A stretch of DNA of 33,010 bases from Lentisphaerota bacterium (GCA_012838435.1 DUPH01000389.1:1-33010), one strand, 5' to 3'. Shown: positions 8,826 through 17,962, counted from the stretch's first letter. Program-made: numbers and translations. The notes: a model not told the origin generated them from the sequence alone.

Positions 8826-9614
8826 ATGCGGGCACTGAAAAGATGGTGGCGGCGGCGGCGTGCATGGCGTGCGGCGCAGGCGCGCCTGGAAGCCGACTAC
8901 CGGCCGGTGGCGGAACGGCTCTTCGGTGGAACGGTCACATGGCGCATGGCCGGCGGGCGCGGGCGCGATGTGGTCTGCCAGATCCTACGCGCAGGACGTC
9001 CGGTCGGCTACCTACGCATGGATGACCCCGCATGCGCGCCCTCGGCACCGGTTGCGGCGGGCCTGCCGTTCGTGTCGCTGCCGTTCGCGGAAAAGTTGGA
9101 GCGCGAATGGCAGGCGTATACGCGCGGCGCCCCGTCCGGACTCACGCCGCCGCCGCTGTGGCGCGGCGCGCGTGGCATGATTAGCGGTTACTGCGACGCC
9201 CAGCCGCTGGTTCAGGAGGCCGAGCGCGATGGAAAGTCGCACCTGACGCTCGCGGTCGAGGCGCTACCGGCTATTGCCCGCCTGCACGCTGCCGGATTGA
9301 CGCACATGGACATGAGCCTTTCGAACATCCTGCGCGACCGTACCTCGGGCGCACTGCTCTTCGTAGACTTTGAATACGGAGCAGCGCCGGGACTCTCCGT
9401 CGAACAGCAGTCACTCTACGACTATCTCAGGTTGCTGGAAAGCATCTGGAAGTTTCTGTCGGCTGATGAACGCGCGGCAGCCTACGACGTGTGGGGCGCG
9501 GCCTACAAAAGCCACGCGCCCGCCGCAGTGCGCGCAGCGGATCTAACACCGTTGCGGCCCGCGCTCGGGCGCGTGCTGGCGGCACCGGAATTGGTGCCGC
9601 TCTTTCAGCCGTAA
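8826..9614 (+). CDS. Lipopolysaccharide-kinase-like (KdkA/WaaP/RIO-type) protein
   Basis: The 262-residue protein carries a protein-kinase-like catalytic core: H160-x-D162 with N167 in HMDMSLSNIL, followed by the metal-binding D181 in FVDFEYG. This matches the HxDxxxxN...DFE pattern of the Kdo/WaaP lipopolysaccharide kinase and RIO-like families. The N-terminus is very basic (WWRRRRAWRAAQAR), consistent with membrane association. The ATP-binding lysine and the glycine loop are not obvious, as is common in divergent members. AGGAG lies just upstream of ATG, 11 nt after the previous stop, so translation is probably coupled. It likely phosphorylates a core sugar or other envelope substrate in the cytoplasm; a small-molecule kinase is an alternative. 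It converges on the next gene with a 12-nt gap. Confidence 0.65.
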   Translation: MRALKRWWRRRRAWRAAQARLEADYRPVAERLFGGTVTWRMAGGRGRDVVCQILRAGRPVGYLRMDDPACAPSAPVAAGLPFVSLPFAEKLEREWQAYTRGAPSGLTPPPLWRGARGMISGYCDAQPLVQEAERDGKSHLTLAVEALPAIARLHAAGLTHMDMSLSNILRDRTSGALLFVDFEYGAAPGLSVEQQSLYDYLRLLESIWKFLSADERAAAYDVWGAAYKSHAPAAVRAADLTPLRPALGRVLAAPELVPLFQP

Positions 9615-9626
9615 GGCAACTGCACC

Positions 9627-10478
9627 TTAGGCGCGGCCCTTGGCCTTGAGAAACTCGATGCAGCCGCGAATGTTGTTGAGCGTATTCGGGTCCGCCTCGC
9701 TTTCCACAATGTACCACTCGGTCACATCCGCCTCGGCGGCCGCGAAGACCTCGTCCCACTTCACGCCCTGCTTGCCTTCCGGCACCTGGCCCAGAATACC
9801 GGGACCGGGGTAGATCTCCTTCGCGTGCAGCGTGCGTGAACGGTTCGGAAACTTCTTGAGCCAGTAAACCGGATCTTCACCGGCCGAGACCACATGGCCG
9901 ACGTCCAGTTGCTGGCAGACATCCGGCGATGCATGACTGAAAAAGATGTCCCACTTGCAGCGGCCGTCAAACTTGTCTTTGAACTCGTGCTGGTGGTTGT
10001 GATAGCCGACAAACATGCCAGCCGCTTTGGCGGTCACTGCGGCCTCCGAGAAGATCTTCGCGAAATCGATCCAGCCTTGAGCGTCCTTGGCGTTCATGCC
10101 CGGCACGATCAAGTACTTGTTACCGATCTCCTGATTGAACTCGATGGTCTTGGCGATATTGTTCGGCTTGATCGAGTCGAGCCCCGTGTGGGTACCGCAG
10201 GCGACCAGACCGAGGTCAGACAGGATCTGCTTCAACTCTTTGGCGCTCTTGCCGTAGTAGCCCGCGAACTCGACGCCCGCGTAGCCCATCTCCTTGATCG
10301 CCCTAAGTGTGCCGATCAGATCCTTTTCACACAGCTTGCGTACAGAATAGAGCTGCACACCGGTCCGTATCTTAGCCTTTTTACCGGCCGATGCGGCGGC
10401 TTGAGACAACACCGGCGCGGTGAGCGCCAGACTAGCGGCACCGGCCTTGATGAAATCGCGGCGAGAAAACTGCATCAT
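9627..10478 (-). CDS. Tat-exported sugar phosphate isomerase/epimerase-like protein
   Basis: The 283-residue TIM-barrel protein has a twin-arginine signal (SRRDFIKAGAASLALTAP, cleavage near 30). Likely metal-site elements are the His-rich GYHNHQHEF, the aspartate of QQLDVGH, the histidine of LHAKE and the glutamate of IVESEAD, typical of the IolE/xylose-isomerase-like superfamily. GAGGAAG precedes two adjacent ATG codons; the first was used. It is transcribed away from the surface-protein gene and appears monocistronic. Compared with the isomerase at the window start it is a distant paralogue with a different metal-site wording. The substrate is unknown; keto-sugar or inosose epimerisation are possibilities known for the family. 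Confidence 0.85.
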   Translation of the reverse strand: MMQFSRRDFIKAGAASLALTAPVLSQAAASAGKKAKIRTGVQLYSVRKLCEKDLIGTLRAIKEMGYAGVEFAGYYGKSAKELKQILSDLGLVACGTHTGLDSIKPNNIAKTIEFNQEIGNKYLIVPGMNAKDAQGWIDFAKIFSEAAVTAKAAGMFVGYHNHQHEFKDKFDGRCKWDIFFSHASPDVCQQLDVGHVVSAGEDPVYWLKKFPNRSRTLHAKEIYPGPGILGQVPEGKQGVKWDEVFAAAEADVTEWYIVESEADPNTLNNIRGCIEFLKAKGRA

Positions 10479-10520
10479 GATATCTTCCTCTTTTTGTAGT
10501 CCGTGACCGTTCCCCTCCGG

Positions 10521-10578
10521 AACGTGAAATCAGACACAGTATCGCAAAAAATCCGGTTCGCCGCAATAACGTGAAATC
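10521..10578. promoter_or_regulatory. Paired AACGTGAAATC motifs
   Basis: AACGTGAAATC occurs twice (10521-10531 and 10568-10578), 47 bp apart, upstream of the Tat isomerase gene (minus strand). The core ACGTGAAAT recurs at 18048-18056 upstream of the GH109-like operon. Shared placement suggests a common transcription factor site. No palindrome is evident. Confidence 0.35.
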
Positions 10579-10648
10579 GATTGCTACCCGCCGTTTCCCG
10601 GCTGGACAATCGCGCGCGGCGTAAGGTATTACTACTGGCATGGCATTA

Positions 10649-10787
10649 GAGGCTCCTGCCAGACCCTTTGCTTGCAGGTGTAGGTGTGGCACGGGCATCT
10701 TGCCCGTGTTTCATGGGTGTGGCACGGGCATCTTGCCCGTGTTTCATGGGCGGGACGCCCATGCCACGAAGGGTTTTGCAAGACCTC
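10649..10787. repeat. Foldback repeat, copy 1 (139 bp, internal 33-bp duplication)
   Basis: The right end, GGTTTTGCAAGACCTC at 10772-10787, matches the terminal inverted repeat of the copy at 21508-21608. The left end (10649-10666) is a degenerate version. The core holds two stems, ACGGGCA/TGCCCGT and CATGGGCG/CGCCCATG. A 33-bp unit is tandemly duplicated (10684-10716, 10717-10749), which copy 2 lacks. It lies in the 363-bp gap upstream of the surface-protein gene; the rest of that gap holds the AACGTGAAATC pair and ribosome sites only. Translation of this DNA yields spurious peptides (RASCPCFMGGTPMPR), so an in-frame N-terminal extension of the next gene is rejected. Confidence 0.7.
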
Positions 10788-10841
10788 ATTATTTTTCGCC
10801 GTCATACGATACGAAACAGAAACAGAAAAGGAGCAACTGCC

Positions 10842-13800
10842 ATGAGAACGATCCGCCCATTGCTTCACATGCTTGTCATCATAGCCGCTCTCCCCTGCGT
10901 GAGTTTGGCCCAGTCGACCGAACACACCATGAAGACCAGTGACCCGATGAACACCTCGTCGTTTAATACCGGCGGACAGTGGGATGACGGGCAAGCGCCC
11001 AAAGCCGGTCACACCTATGTGGCCAACCACCAGTTGCGCACGCCGCCCTCGGGCAGCAGCCATACCTTCGCGGGTGACCTGTTGACCGTCACCGGCAACA
11101 TCCTCTGCAAAGGTCCCAACAATGGTTCGATCACGGTTCCCGCCATGATCCTGCGTGGAGCAATCAACAATGGTACGGGCCACACCACCGCAAAAGTCTA
11201 CGGTGCCATCACCATCCCGGAGGACGCGACAGCGACCTTTGGTACTGGCCATGAGGAAGACCGCCGTATTCTCCAAATTTTCGCCCCGCTCACGGGCAGT
11301 GGCGCACTAAAACTTTTCATCCCGCGCCCCACAGGTGATATGAAAGAGATTTTGTTGCAGGCTGACAACACCGCCTTCACCGGCCCCATCACGATGATCG
11401 GAACCGGCAAGTTCTCGATCTATGACGAAAACAATCTAGGCGGCAACCCGCCGACGTGGAATCCCCAACAACTGACGCTGAACGGCTCGGTCCTGCGCGC
11501 CCAGAACACCCTGACGCTCGACGATCCCAACCGCGGCATCTGGCTCAACAACGAGAACAACCCAAAATCGCACATCTATCCCGGCGGCTGCTTTGAAATT
11601 GCCAGAGACGCCACCGTGACCATCGACTGCCTGATCGGCGGCGAGGGACCGTTCAAGAAGACCGACTTCGGCACGCTGATCTTGACGGCCACCAACACCT
11701 TCACTGGGTCCACCACCGTGAGCGCCGGCACGCTACTGATCAACAGCCCCACGAACGCGAGCCCTACGCTTTCCGTCTCTACCGGCGCGGCCCTCGGCGG
11801 CACCGGCACCGTCTACAGCGCTGTCTCTTTAGCATCCGGTGTCGGGCTGACGCTCGCCGGCAACGGGTACGGCACCCTCACGCTCGCGCATGCGGCAGGC
11901 GTGACGCTTGACTCGGTCACAATGAGCTTCGACCTGCGCGCCCCGGCCGATGGTGTTTCCGACTGTCTCGCGCTGGGCGGACCGCTTGCGCTTCTCGGCG
12001 CGGGTACCCTGACCCTCACCCTGCCCGAGAGCGGACTGCCCCCCGGCAGCTACCCGCTCATCACCTATCCCTCCTACAGCGGCGACGGCACCCTCGCCCT
12101 GACGGTCGCCTACCCCAACGCCACCTTGACGATCGGTGCAACCGCCGTAACGCTGGAAGTGACCGGTTCGGGCACCGTGCCGCGCATGACTTGGCAGGGC
12201 AACGCCGCCGCCAATACCTGGGACTTCACGTCCGGCAACTGGCTGCCTGCGGACGCACTTTTCAGTGACGGCACCGATGTGCTGTTCGACGACAGTGGTG
12301 TCGCCTCCGTACCGGTGTTGCTCGCGACGGATGTGGCACCGCACGACGTGACGCTGGCCGCGACCAACAACGCCTACACGCTGGACGCCGATGTCCACAC
12401 ACTCGCCGCGCACGATGTGGTCAAACTCGGCGCCGCCGCACTGACGCTCAAGGGGCGGCATCAGTACAACACGCTGACCGTCGGGCAGATCGTCGGCAGC
12501 ACGTATGAAGGCGGCGGCGCACTGACACTGGAAGGCACGCTCGCCATCGGCACAGAGATCACCGTACGCCCCGGTGCGGGCACCTTCTCCCAATCGGCAA
12601 CGGCGATCATCGAGGGCCCCGGCGACATTACGCTCGGCAGTTCGGCCGACCTGCGCGGCACCAACACGTTTGACGGTACCGCGACGTTCGGCTATGCAGA
12701 ACAGACCAAGACCTTCACGCTTTACAGTGACCGCGCGCTCGGCTCGACGGTAGGTGGCACCGTGCTGCGCGGCGGGACGGCGGGCGGCTACAACCACTTG
12801 AAGATCGCCGACGGCGTCACCATAACCGACGAACTCCTGACCGTCACTGGCGGTAGCGGACGGCGCGCGGGCCTGTGGACGACCAGCGGCAGCACTGCCT
12901 GCTGGGACGGTGATATCCTGATCGCCTCGGACGGCCAGTTGCAGATCGGCAGTGCTGGCGGCAGCACCTTCACACTCGGCTCGCTCGGACGCACCGTCAT
13001 CACCAACGCCGGCACGGTGACTACCTCTTTCCGCGATGGAGGGATCACCATTTTGAATAGCCGTTTCGCGATGCCCACGGCAAATTTCAATCGCGACGAC
13101 AAAGGGACGTTGGTCATCCGCTCATCGGACAACACAGTGGCCGGTGTCGGTTTCCTTGAGGGCAACATCCGGCTTGAGACCGACGCGGCTTTCGCGACGC
13201 CGCCCCCGATGAACATCGGCAAAGGATACGAAAACACCGGCAACAAGGCCACGTTGGATCTCAACGGCCATACGCTCGCGCTCAAACGTATCATCGACCT
13301 GCACTGGGACGGCTTCAACGGCACACCGAACGAGGGTTACCAGCGGATCCTCTGCGCCGTACCCTCCACACTGATCGTGAACGGCGACATCGCCAGCAGC
13401 TACACGCGCGTCGGCAGCATCATGAGCGGACCGCTCACCTTCATCAAGGACGGCAGCGGCACGTTCGCCCTCGGTCAGACCAACGCCCTTTCCGGCGCCG
13501 TGATCGTCAGCAACGGCGTGCTCGCCGTCACCGCGACCGGCAGCTTCGGGCCCGATGCCGTTCAGGTCATCGTGGCGGGTGGCACGCTCTCGCTCTCCAA
13601 CAACACCGCCCTCTGCAGCGACGCGGCCGTCACCTTCGCGGCGGACGGCACGGGCGTGATCGACCTCCCGAACAACGTGAACGTTACGGTCGACACCCTC
13701 TGGTTCGGGGACAAACAGCGGCCCGGCGGCACATACGGCGCACCGGGCAGTGGCGCACAGCGTACAGACGCCACCCGCTTCTCCGGCACGGGCCTGCTGA

Positions 13801-13844
13801 TCGTGCGGCGCGGTAACGGCGGTACCGTGTTGCTCCTCAACTAA
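10842..13844 (+). CDS. Secreted autotransporter-associated beta-strand repeat surface protein
   Basis: The 1000-residue protein starts at ATG 10842, with AAAAGGAG at 10826-10833 and a signal peptide (about 1-23, ending VSLAQS). It is rich in Gly, Thr and Ser and built from parallel beta-helix-like units. Two clear autotransporter-associated repeats are FTGSTTVSAGTLLINS and, near the C-terminus, LSGAVIVSNGVLAVT, each preceded by a lone 'G.GTL.L' strand. No outer-membrane beta-barrel, transmembrane helix or PEP-CTERM tail is visible; it ends GNGGTVLLLN. Such proteins are abundant in verrucomicrobia-like bacteria and are presumed to be cell-surface or extracellular scaffolds. It ends 7 nt before the convergent hexokinase gene. 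The ligand and anchoring mode are unknown. Confidence 0.85.
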   Translation: MRTIRPLLHMLVIIAALPCVSLAQSTEHTMKTSDPMNTSSFNTGGQWDDGQAPKAGHTYVANHQLRTPPSGSSHTFAGDLLTVTGNILCKGPNNGSITVPAMILRGAINNGTGHTTAKVYGAITIPEDATATFGTGHEEDRRILQIFAPLTGSGALKLFIPRPTGDMKEILLQADNTAFTGPITMIGTGKFSIYDENNLGGNPPTWNPQQLTLNGSVLRAQNTLTLDDPNRGIWLNNENNPKSHIYPGGCFEIARDATVTIDCLIGGEGPFKKTDFGTLILTATNTFTGSTTVSAGTLLINSPTNASPTLSVSTGAALGGTGTVYSAVSLASGVGLTLAGNGYGTLTLAHAAGVTLDSVTMSFDLRAPADGVSDCLALGGPLALLGAGTLTLTLPESGLPPGSYPLITYPSYSGDGTLALTVAYPNATLTIGATAVTLEVTGSGTVPRMTWQGNAAANTWDFTSGNWLPADALFSDGTDVLFDDSGVASVPVLLATDVAPHDVTLAATNNAYTLDADVHTLAAHDVVKLGAAALTLKGRHQYNTLTVGQIVGSTYEGGGALTLEGTLAIGTEITVRPGAGTFSQSATAIIEGPGDITLGSSADLRGTNTFDGTATFGYAEQTKTFTLYSDRALGSTVGGTVLRGGTAGGYNHLKIADGVTITDELLTVTGGSGRRAGLWTTSGSTACWDGDILIASDGQLQIGSAGGSTFTLGSLGRTVITNAGTVTTSFRDGGITILNSRFAMPTANFNRDDKGTLVIRSSDNTVAGVGFLEGNIRLETDAAFATPPPMNIGKGYENTGNKATLDLNGHTLALKRIIDLHWDGFNGTPNEGYQRILCAVPSTLIVNGDIASSYTRVGSIMSGPLTFIKDGSGTFALGQTNALSGAVIVSNGVLAVTATGSFGPDAVQVIVAGGTLSLSNNTALCSDAAVTFAADGTGVIDLPNNVNVTVDTLWFGDKQRPGGTYGAPGSGAQRTDATRFSGTGLLIVRRGNGGTVLLLN

Positions 13845-13851
13845 GCGAGAG

Positions 13852-15144
13852 TCACATAAGACCGGCGACCGCCGCACCAATCACCGGCGAGTCGTCCACA
13901 CGGATCAGTTCGTAAGCGATACCGCGCGGCGTGAGCAAGGCGGCCAGTTCGCGCTGAACACGCTGCTGGAAATCCGCCGTCAACGTGCGGTAATAGGTGG
14001 AACCGTCCACGTTCACGCACACCGGGCGCGCCGGATCGCGCCCCTCACCGGTCTTGAGGATTGCCGAGGCCAAGTTCACCGCAGTCAGCACCGCCGCGCG
14101 CGCATACACGGGCGTGCAGAGACGACGCACCGACTCGCGGTCCGCCTCGCTGAAGGCTGGCGCGAGAAACGGGTTGTCCGCCAAAGGACGGCCGCCGCAA
14201 AAGTCATCGAGATGTTTGTTAGACAGTGTCTCCCACCGCTCCAACTCATCTGCGGCGGCAGCCGAGAACAGACCCGCCTGCGCCGCTTCGCGTAGCACGA
14301 TAAAGCCGAGCCACCCCAGATAGGCACCCGATATCATCTTTTCGAAGATGTAATACTCGGGGTCAATCGTCTGTGCGCCCAGAGCCTTGTCAAAGGCCGA
14401 TTGCTGCACGCGGCCGAAGTTGCCCGACTCGATATTGATCACCATAGATCCCGCAGGGTCCAGGTCCGTGCGCTTGGTGATACGGTCATTCCGTTCCACG
14501 TAAGCCGTGTTGGTGCCGGTACCGAGAATAAAACCCACGTAAGCCGAGTAGGGTTTGGCAATACCTGCGCTCTTGCCCGCCAACAGGGTCGCCACCGTGT
14601 CATTCAGAATCACCACGCGGCGCTCATATCCGCGCTGCGCCAGATGCCGCAACAGACCGGCACCGATCATCTGCCCCACCACTTCGGGCACCTCAATCTG
14701 CTTACTCCAGTGGAGCAGGCGCGCGTCACAGGTCGGCGTGATCTCTGCCGGATAGGAAAAACAAAAACCGATCGACTCCGACTCGGTAATAACCGGCATC
14801 AGAAAATCCGCAAAGGCATCAAAGAAAGCTTCTGCACTGATCTCCCCCTGCGTACCCGGCATCGCGCCTTTTGAGAACGATCCGATCTGCGCCTGTCCTG
14901 CGTCGTCAATGGTAACCACCGCAGCGCGCAGATTGGTGCCTCCCGCATCCAGCACCACCACGGGGGTTCCCGTCTTCACCGGCCGGTCGATGGAGATGAA
15001 CGACGGAATCATCATCAACGACGACGGCTTGCCGGCCAGACCGGCATCCATTTCTTCGGCAAATGCGGCCAGAAGCTTTGCGCGGTCAATCCCGTCAACG
15101 TCCAGCCCGTTCTCTTTCAAAAACAACTCTTCCCGATCTCGCAT
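13852..15144 (-). CDS. Eukaryotic-type hexokinase
   Basis: The 430-residue cytoplasmic kinase phosphorylates hexoses with ATP. It matches the eukaryotic-like hexokinase family rather than ROK or Glk: phosphate-1 motif LDAGGTNLRAAVV, sugar-binding FCFSYP, catalytic LNDTVATLLAG, GFILGTGTNTAY, NIESGNFGRV and FEKMISGAYLG occur in the expected order. The start is ATG 15144, with GGAGGAGAG upstream; an extended upstream frame is not used. It is the last gene of the GH109-like / Gfo-Idh operon (77-nt gap), so it probably phosphorylates the sugar those proteins release. The length is close to a single yeast hexokinase domain. Similar enzymes are known in some Bacteroides. The sugar preference is not determined. 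Confidence 0.88.
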   Translation of the reverse strand: MRDREELFLKENGLDVDGIDRAKLLAAFAEEMDAGLAGKPSSLMMIPSFISIDRPVKTGTPVVVLDAGGTNLRAAVVTIDDAGQAQIGSFSKGAMPGTQGEISAEAFFDAFADFLMPVITESESIGFCFSYPAEITPTCDARLLHWSKQIEVPEVVGQMIGAGLLRHLAQRGYERRVVILNDTVATLLAGKSAGIAKPYSAYVGFILGTGTNTAYVERNDRITKRTDLDPAGSMVINIESGNFGRVQQSAFDKALGAQTIDPEYYIFEKMISGAYLGWLGFIVLREAAQAGLFSAAAADELERWETLSNKHLDDFCGGRPLADNPFLAPAFSEADRESVRRLCTPVYARAAVLTAVNLASAILKTGEGRDPARPVCVNVDGSTYYRTLTADFQQRVQRELAALLTPRGIAYELIRVDDSPVIGAAVAGLM

Positions 15145-15221
15145 ACCCTCTCCTCCGTCAGTGATTGATGGTGTCACATTCTCAACACCCGCCCCCATTT
15201 TGTCAACCCCTCGGTGCTCGC

Positions 15222-16577
15222 TCATCCCAGTCCAGGGATGTTCCAGCCCTCGCGGTAGGTCCGCCTGACCAGTTTGTTGGCCTCCGGGACATTGGTAACC
15301 TTCATGTTGGCGGCGTCCCACTGTAACTCCGTGCCAGGAAGCCGCACCGCACAATTACCCAACAGGATCGCCAGACTCATCGGACCCGACTGCATGAAGT
15401 GCGATTCGGTCTTCACCTCACCGAGGCAGGCGTCCACATAGTGATGGTAGTGGCTGGGATGATCCGGCAGCTTCGGTCTAGGATAGTTGTCCAAGCGCCC
15501 GTCCGAAATCAGGCGCGGCGCGGTGCCGTGCTCCATGAACATGGCCCCCTCCGAGCCGATCACCAGCGAGCCAAATTCAGGGGGCGCGTCCCGTCCGATC
15601 TCTTTCGCGTATGTGTAGCACTCGTCGGGCAGTTTCCCCCCGCCGTCGAACCATTCCACCGTGATCGGCTTGCCGCCCGTTTTTTTGTTGCCGGGGAATG
15701 TCCAGGTTACGTGTCTGCTCTGCGGCCAAGTATCCGCACGTAGCGCAGCATCGTTTTTCCAGCGCTCATCCACCTCGGCCTTCACGGTCAACGGCGCGGT
15801 CAGCCCCACCCCTTTCCAAGACGAATCGAGCAGATGGCTCTGGTTATCCCCCATCCGCCCCGTGCCGAAATCCTGCCAGACGCGCCACATACACGGGTGA
15901 TAGATATGGGGGGCGTAATCGCGCGTCGGCGCGGTGCCCAGCCAGAGATCCCACATCAGATGGGGCGGCACCGGCGAGCCCTGAGCCGGACGCGGTGCAG
16001 TGTGGTCGGGCGCGCTGGTCTGAAAGAGGATGATACGCTTGACCTCGCCCAGAGCGCCTTCCCGCAGGTACTGCACGGCCATGCGGTCGCCGACCATGGA
16101 GGCGTACTGCGTACCGAGTTGGGTCACACATCCCGACTTCTCGGCCTCACGCATCATGGTGATGGCCTCTGCGACGTCATGGCAGAGCGGCTTCTGGCAG
16201 TAGACGTGCTTGCGCGCCCGAAGCGCCGACACGGTGATCGGCGCGTGCATGTGGTCCGGGGTCGAGACGCTGACGGAGTCGATCGCGTCGCCCTCCTTCG
16301 CCAGCAACTCGCGCCAGTCCGTGTAGGTCCGCGCACCCGGGACCTTCTCGGCGGCTACGGCCAAGTTGTTCTTGTCCACGTCGCACAGCGCGACGATCTG
16401 AAGGCGGGGATGCGAGATGAAGTTACTCAGATCGACCCCGCCCATCATGCCGCCCACGCCAATGCAGGCGTGGCAGAGCTTGGCACTGGGCGGAGGCGTC
16501 TGCGCCTTTGCCCGCCGTGTGAAATTCCCCGCCACCGACGCAGCTCCCGCTGCCATGAGGAATGATCTGCGATTCAT
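15222..16577 (-). CDS. Tat-exported Gfo/Idh/MocA family NAD(P)-dependent oxidoreductase
   Basis: The 451-residue protein has a Tat signal (NRRSFLMAAGAASVAG, to about residue 26). A Rossmann fold follows, with GVGGMMGG and the acidic VALCDVD that binds the NAD ribose. The family EKP motif appears as CQKPLCHD. The C-terminal alpha/beta domain carries the family's typical conserved pattern (DLWLGTAP, HPCMWRVWQDFGTGRMGDNQSHLLD). Members oxidise or epimerise sugars, or act as hydrolases through a redox step. ATG 16577 is 14 nt beyond the preceding gene's stop; a GTG at 16595 would overlap that stop. It lies between the GH109-like gene and hexokinase in one operon. The substrate is unknown. Confidence 0.85.
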   Translation of the reverse strand: MNRRSFLMAAGAASVAGNFTRRAKAQTPPPSAKLCHACIGVGGMMGGVDLSNFISHPRLQIVALCDVDKNNLAVAAEKVPGARTYTDWRELLAKEGDAIDSVSVSTPDHMHAPITVSALRARKHVYCQKPLCHDVAEAITMMREAEKSGCVTQLGTQYASMVGDRMAVQYLREGALGEVKRIILFQTSAPDHTAPRPAQGSPVPPHLMWDLWLGTAPTRDYAPHIYHPCMWRVWQDFGTGRMGDNQSHLLDSSWKGVGLTAPLTVKAEVDERWKNDAALRADTWPQSRHVTWTFPGNKKTGGKPITVEWFDGGGKLPDECYTYAKEIGRDAPPEFGSLVIGSEGAMFMEHGTAPRLISDGRLDNYPRPKLPDHPSHYHHYVDACLGEVKTESHFMQSGPMSLAILLGNCAVRLPGTELQWDAANMKVTNVPEANKLVRRTYREGWNIPGLG

Positions 16578-16591
16578 GCAGTCCCCCACCT

Positions 16592-17962
16592 TCACACTGT
16601 AACAATGCCAAGCGGCTCGGCGACCTTCCAGGCACCGCGCGTGAAGTCAGGCACGTCCACCGGCTTGCCGCCGCGCTCGACCGACTGCTCGGTCAACTCG
16701 ACCAACGAACTCCATAACGCCGTGTCATACACGTCGATATCAAGCGGCAGCCCGTTCTGCAGGCAGTGGCAAAGACGCAGGTCCATCAGGAAGTCCATGC
16801 CGCCGTGGCCGCCCGCCTTCTTGGCCGCCTCGCCTTTCTTATCCCAGAGCGGATGCACGTACTTGGCCTTCAGCTCTTCCAATTCGCTATCTTTCATCCA
16901 GTTATGCGTGTTGGGTGCGAGCGCCACGCGCAATGGATAGTCCGCCAGAATGCCGCGCGTGCCGGAGATCAGATTGATGCGGCTGTAGGGGCGCGGACTG
17001 GTGGTGTCGTGCTGCACCAGAATGGTGCGCCCGCGGTAGGTGCGGATCAACGTGCTATTCATATCGCCCAGCCGATAGCGCATCTTAGCCTGTGGACTGT
17101 CCTTGCCGTACTTCTCCGCAGCCGCCTGACTGATGCCGAACTGGTTGCTGCTGACCGAGGTGAGGTACTCAAAGCGATCGCCGCGGTTGATGTCCATGTA
17201 CTGGCAGACCGGACCGAGACCGTGCGTCGGATATGGGTTGCCGGTGTGTTGCTTGGACCACTCAAGCCGCCACTGACCCTGGTAGCCGTTCTCGTTATTC
17301 TCACGCAACTTGCTCATGCGCAGGTCGTGGATGTAGGCGGCTTCGCCATGCACCAGATCGCCCAACACTCCCTTCCGGCAGAGATTCAGGGCCAGCATCT
17401 CGTTGTAGCCGTAGCAACAGTTTTCCAGCATCATGCAGTGGCGGCGTGTCTCTTCTGAGGTGTTGACCAGCAGCCAGCACTGCTCCAGCGTCATAGCGGC
17501 CGGCACCTCGACCGCCGCATGTTTGCCGCACTGCATCGCATAAACCGCCATCGGCGTATGCCACAGCCAAGGCGTGCAGATGTAGACCAAATCGATCTCG
17601 TTGGATTCGCACAAATCGCGCCACCTGTCCTGCGAGCCGAAGTAAGCCTCCGGCGCAGGCAGACCCTTATCGGTCAAGGACTTGATCTGCTTCGCCACCC
17701 TGTCTTCAAACAGATCGCTGATCGCCCGGACCTCGACCCCGGGAATGCGCGAAAGCCGACCGACCGCGCCCGGTCCGCGGTGTCCAACACCAATGACACC
17801 GACGCGGACTTTTTCCAACGGTTCAGCGCGGAAGCCAACCATGCTCTTGCGCCGCTGCGCCGTCAACCCTGAAAACGTGGTACAGCCTGTCTGCCCCAAC
17901 ATGGCTGCGGCACCACCCGCGCAGACCGCGCCCTTCAAAAACTCCCTGCGATTTCTCATCAT
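16592..17962 (-). CDS. GH109-like NAD-dependent alpha-N-acetylgalactosaminidase
   Basis: The 456-residue protein has a Tat signal (NRREFLKGAVCAGG) with a cysteine at 27 that could be a lipid attachment site, although the lipobox (LGQTGC) is imperfect. The Rossmann motif is VGVIGVGHRGPGAVGR. The EKP motif is replaced by VEVPAA, and CYGYNEM and YPTHGLGPVCQYMDI match the GH109 subgroup, which cleaves alpha-GalNAc through a transient NAD oxidation. It is the first gene of a three-gene operon with a Gfo/Idh/MocA protein and hexokinase, fitting release and further use of a sugar. A neighbouring non-hydrolytic Gfo/Idh activity cannot be excluded, but the motif agreement with GH109 is good. Confidence 0.78.
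   Translation of the reverse strand: MMRNRREFLKGAVCAGGAAAMLGQTGCTTFSGLTAQRRKSMVGFRAEPLEKVRVGVIGVGHRGPGAVGRLSRIPGVEVRAISDLFEDRVAKQIKSLTDKGLPAPEAYFGSQDRWRDLCESNEIDLVYICTPWLWHTPMAVYAMQCGKHAAVEVPAAMTLEQCWLLVNTSEETRRHCMMLENCCYGYNEMLALNLCRKGVLGDLVHGEAAYIHDLRMSKLRENNENGYQGQWRLEWSKQHTGNPYPTHGLGPVCQYMDINRGDRFEYLTSVSSNQFGISQAAAEKYGKDSPQAKMRYRLGDMNSTLIRTYRGRTILVQHDTTSPRPYSRINLISGTRGILADYPLRVALAPNTHNWMKDSELEELKAKYVHPLWDKKGEAAKKAGGHGGMDFLMDLRLCHCLQNGLPLDIDVYDTALWSSLVELTEQSVERGGKPVDVPDFTRGAWKVAEPLGIVTV

Noticed and set aside
10684-10749. CRISPR-like direct repeats
   Set aside because: Only two adjacent 33-bp units with no spacers and no cas genes; they are a tandem duplication within the foldback repeat.
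10668-10841. In-frame N-terminal extension of the surface protein
   Set aside because: It translates the foldback repeat (RASCPCFMG twice) and lacks a signal peptide, whereas ATG 10842 has AAAAGGAG and a proper signal sequence.
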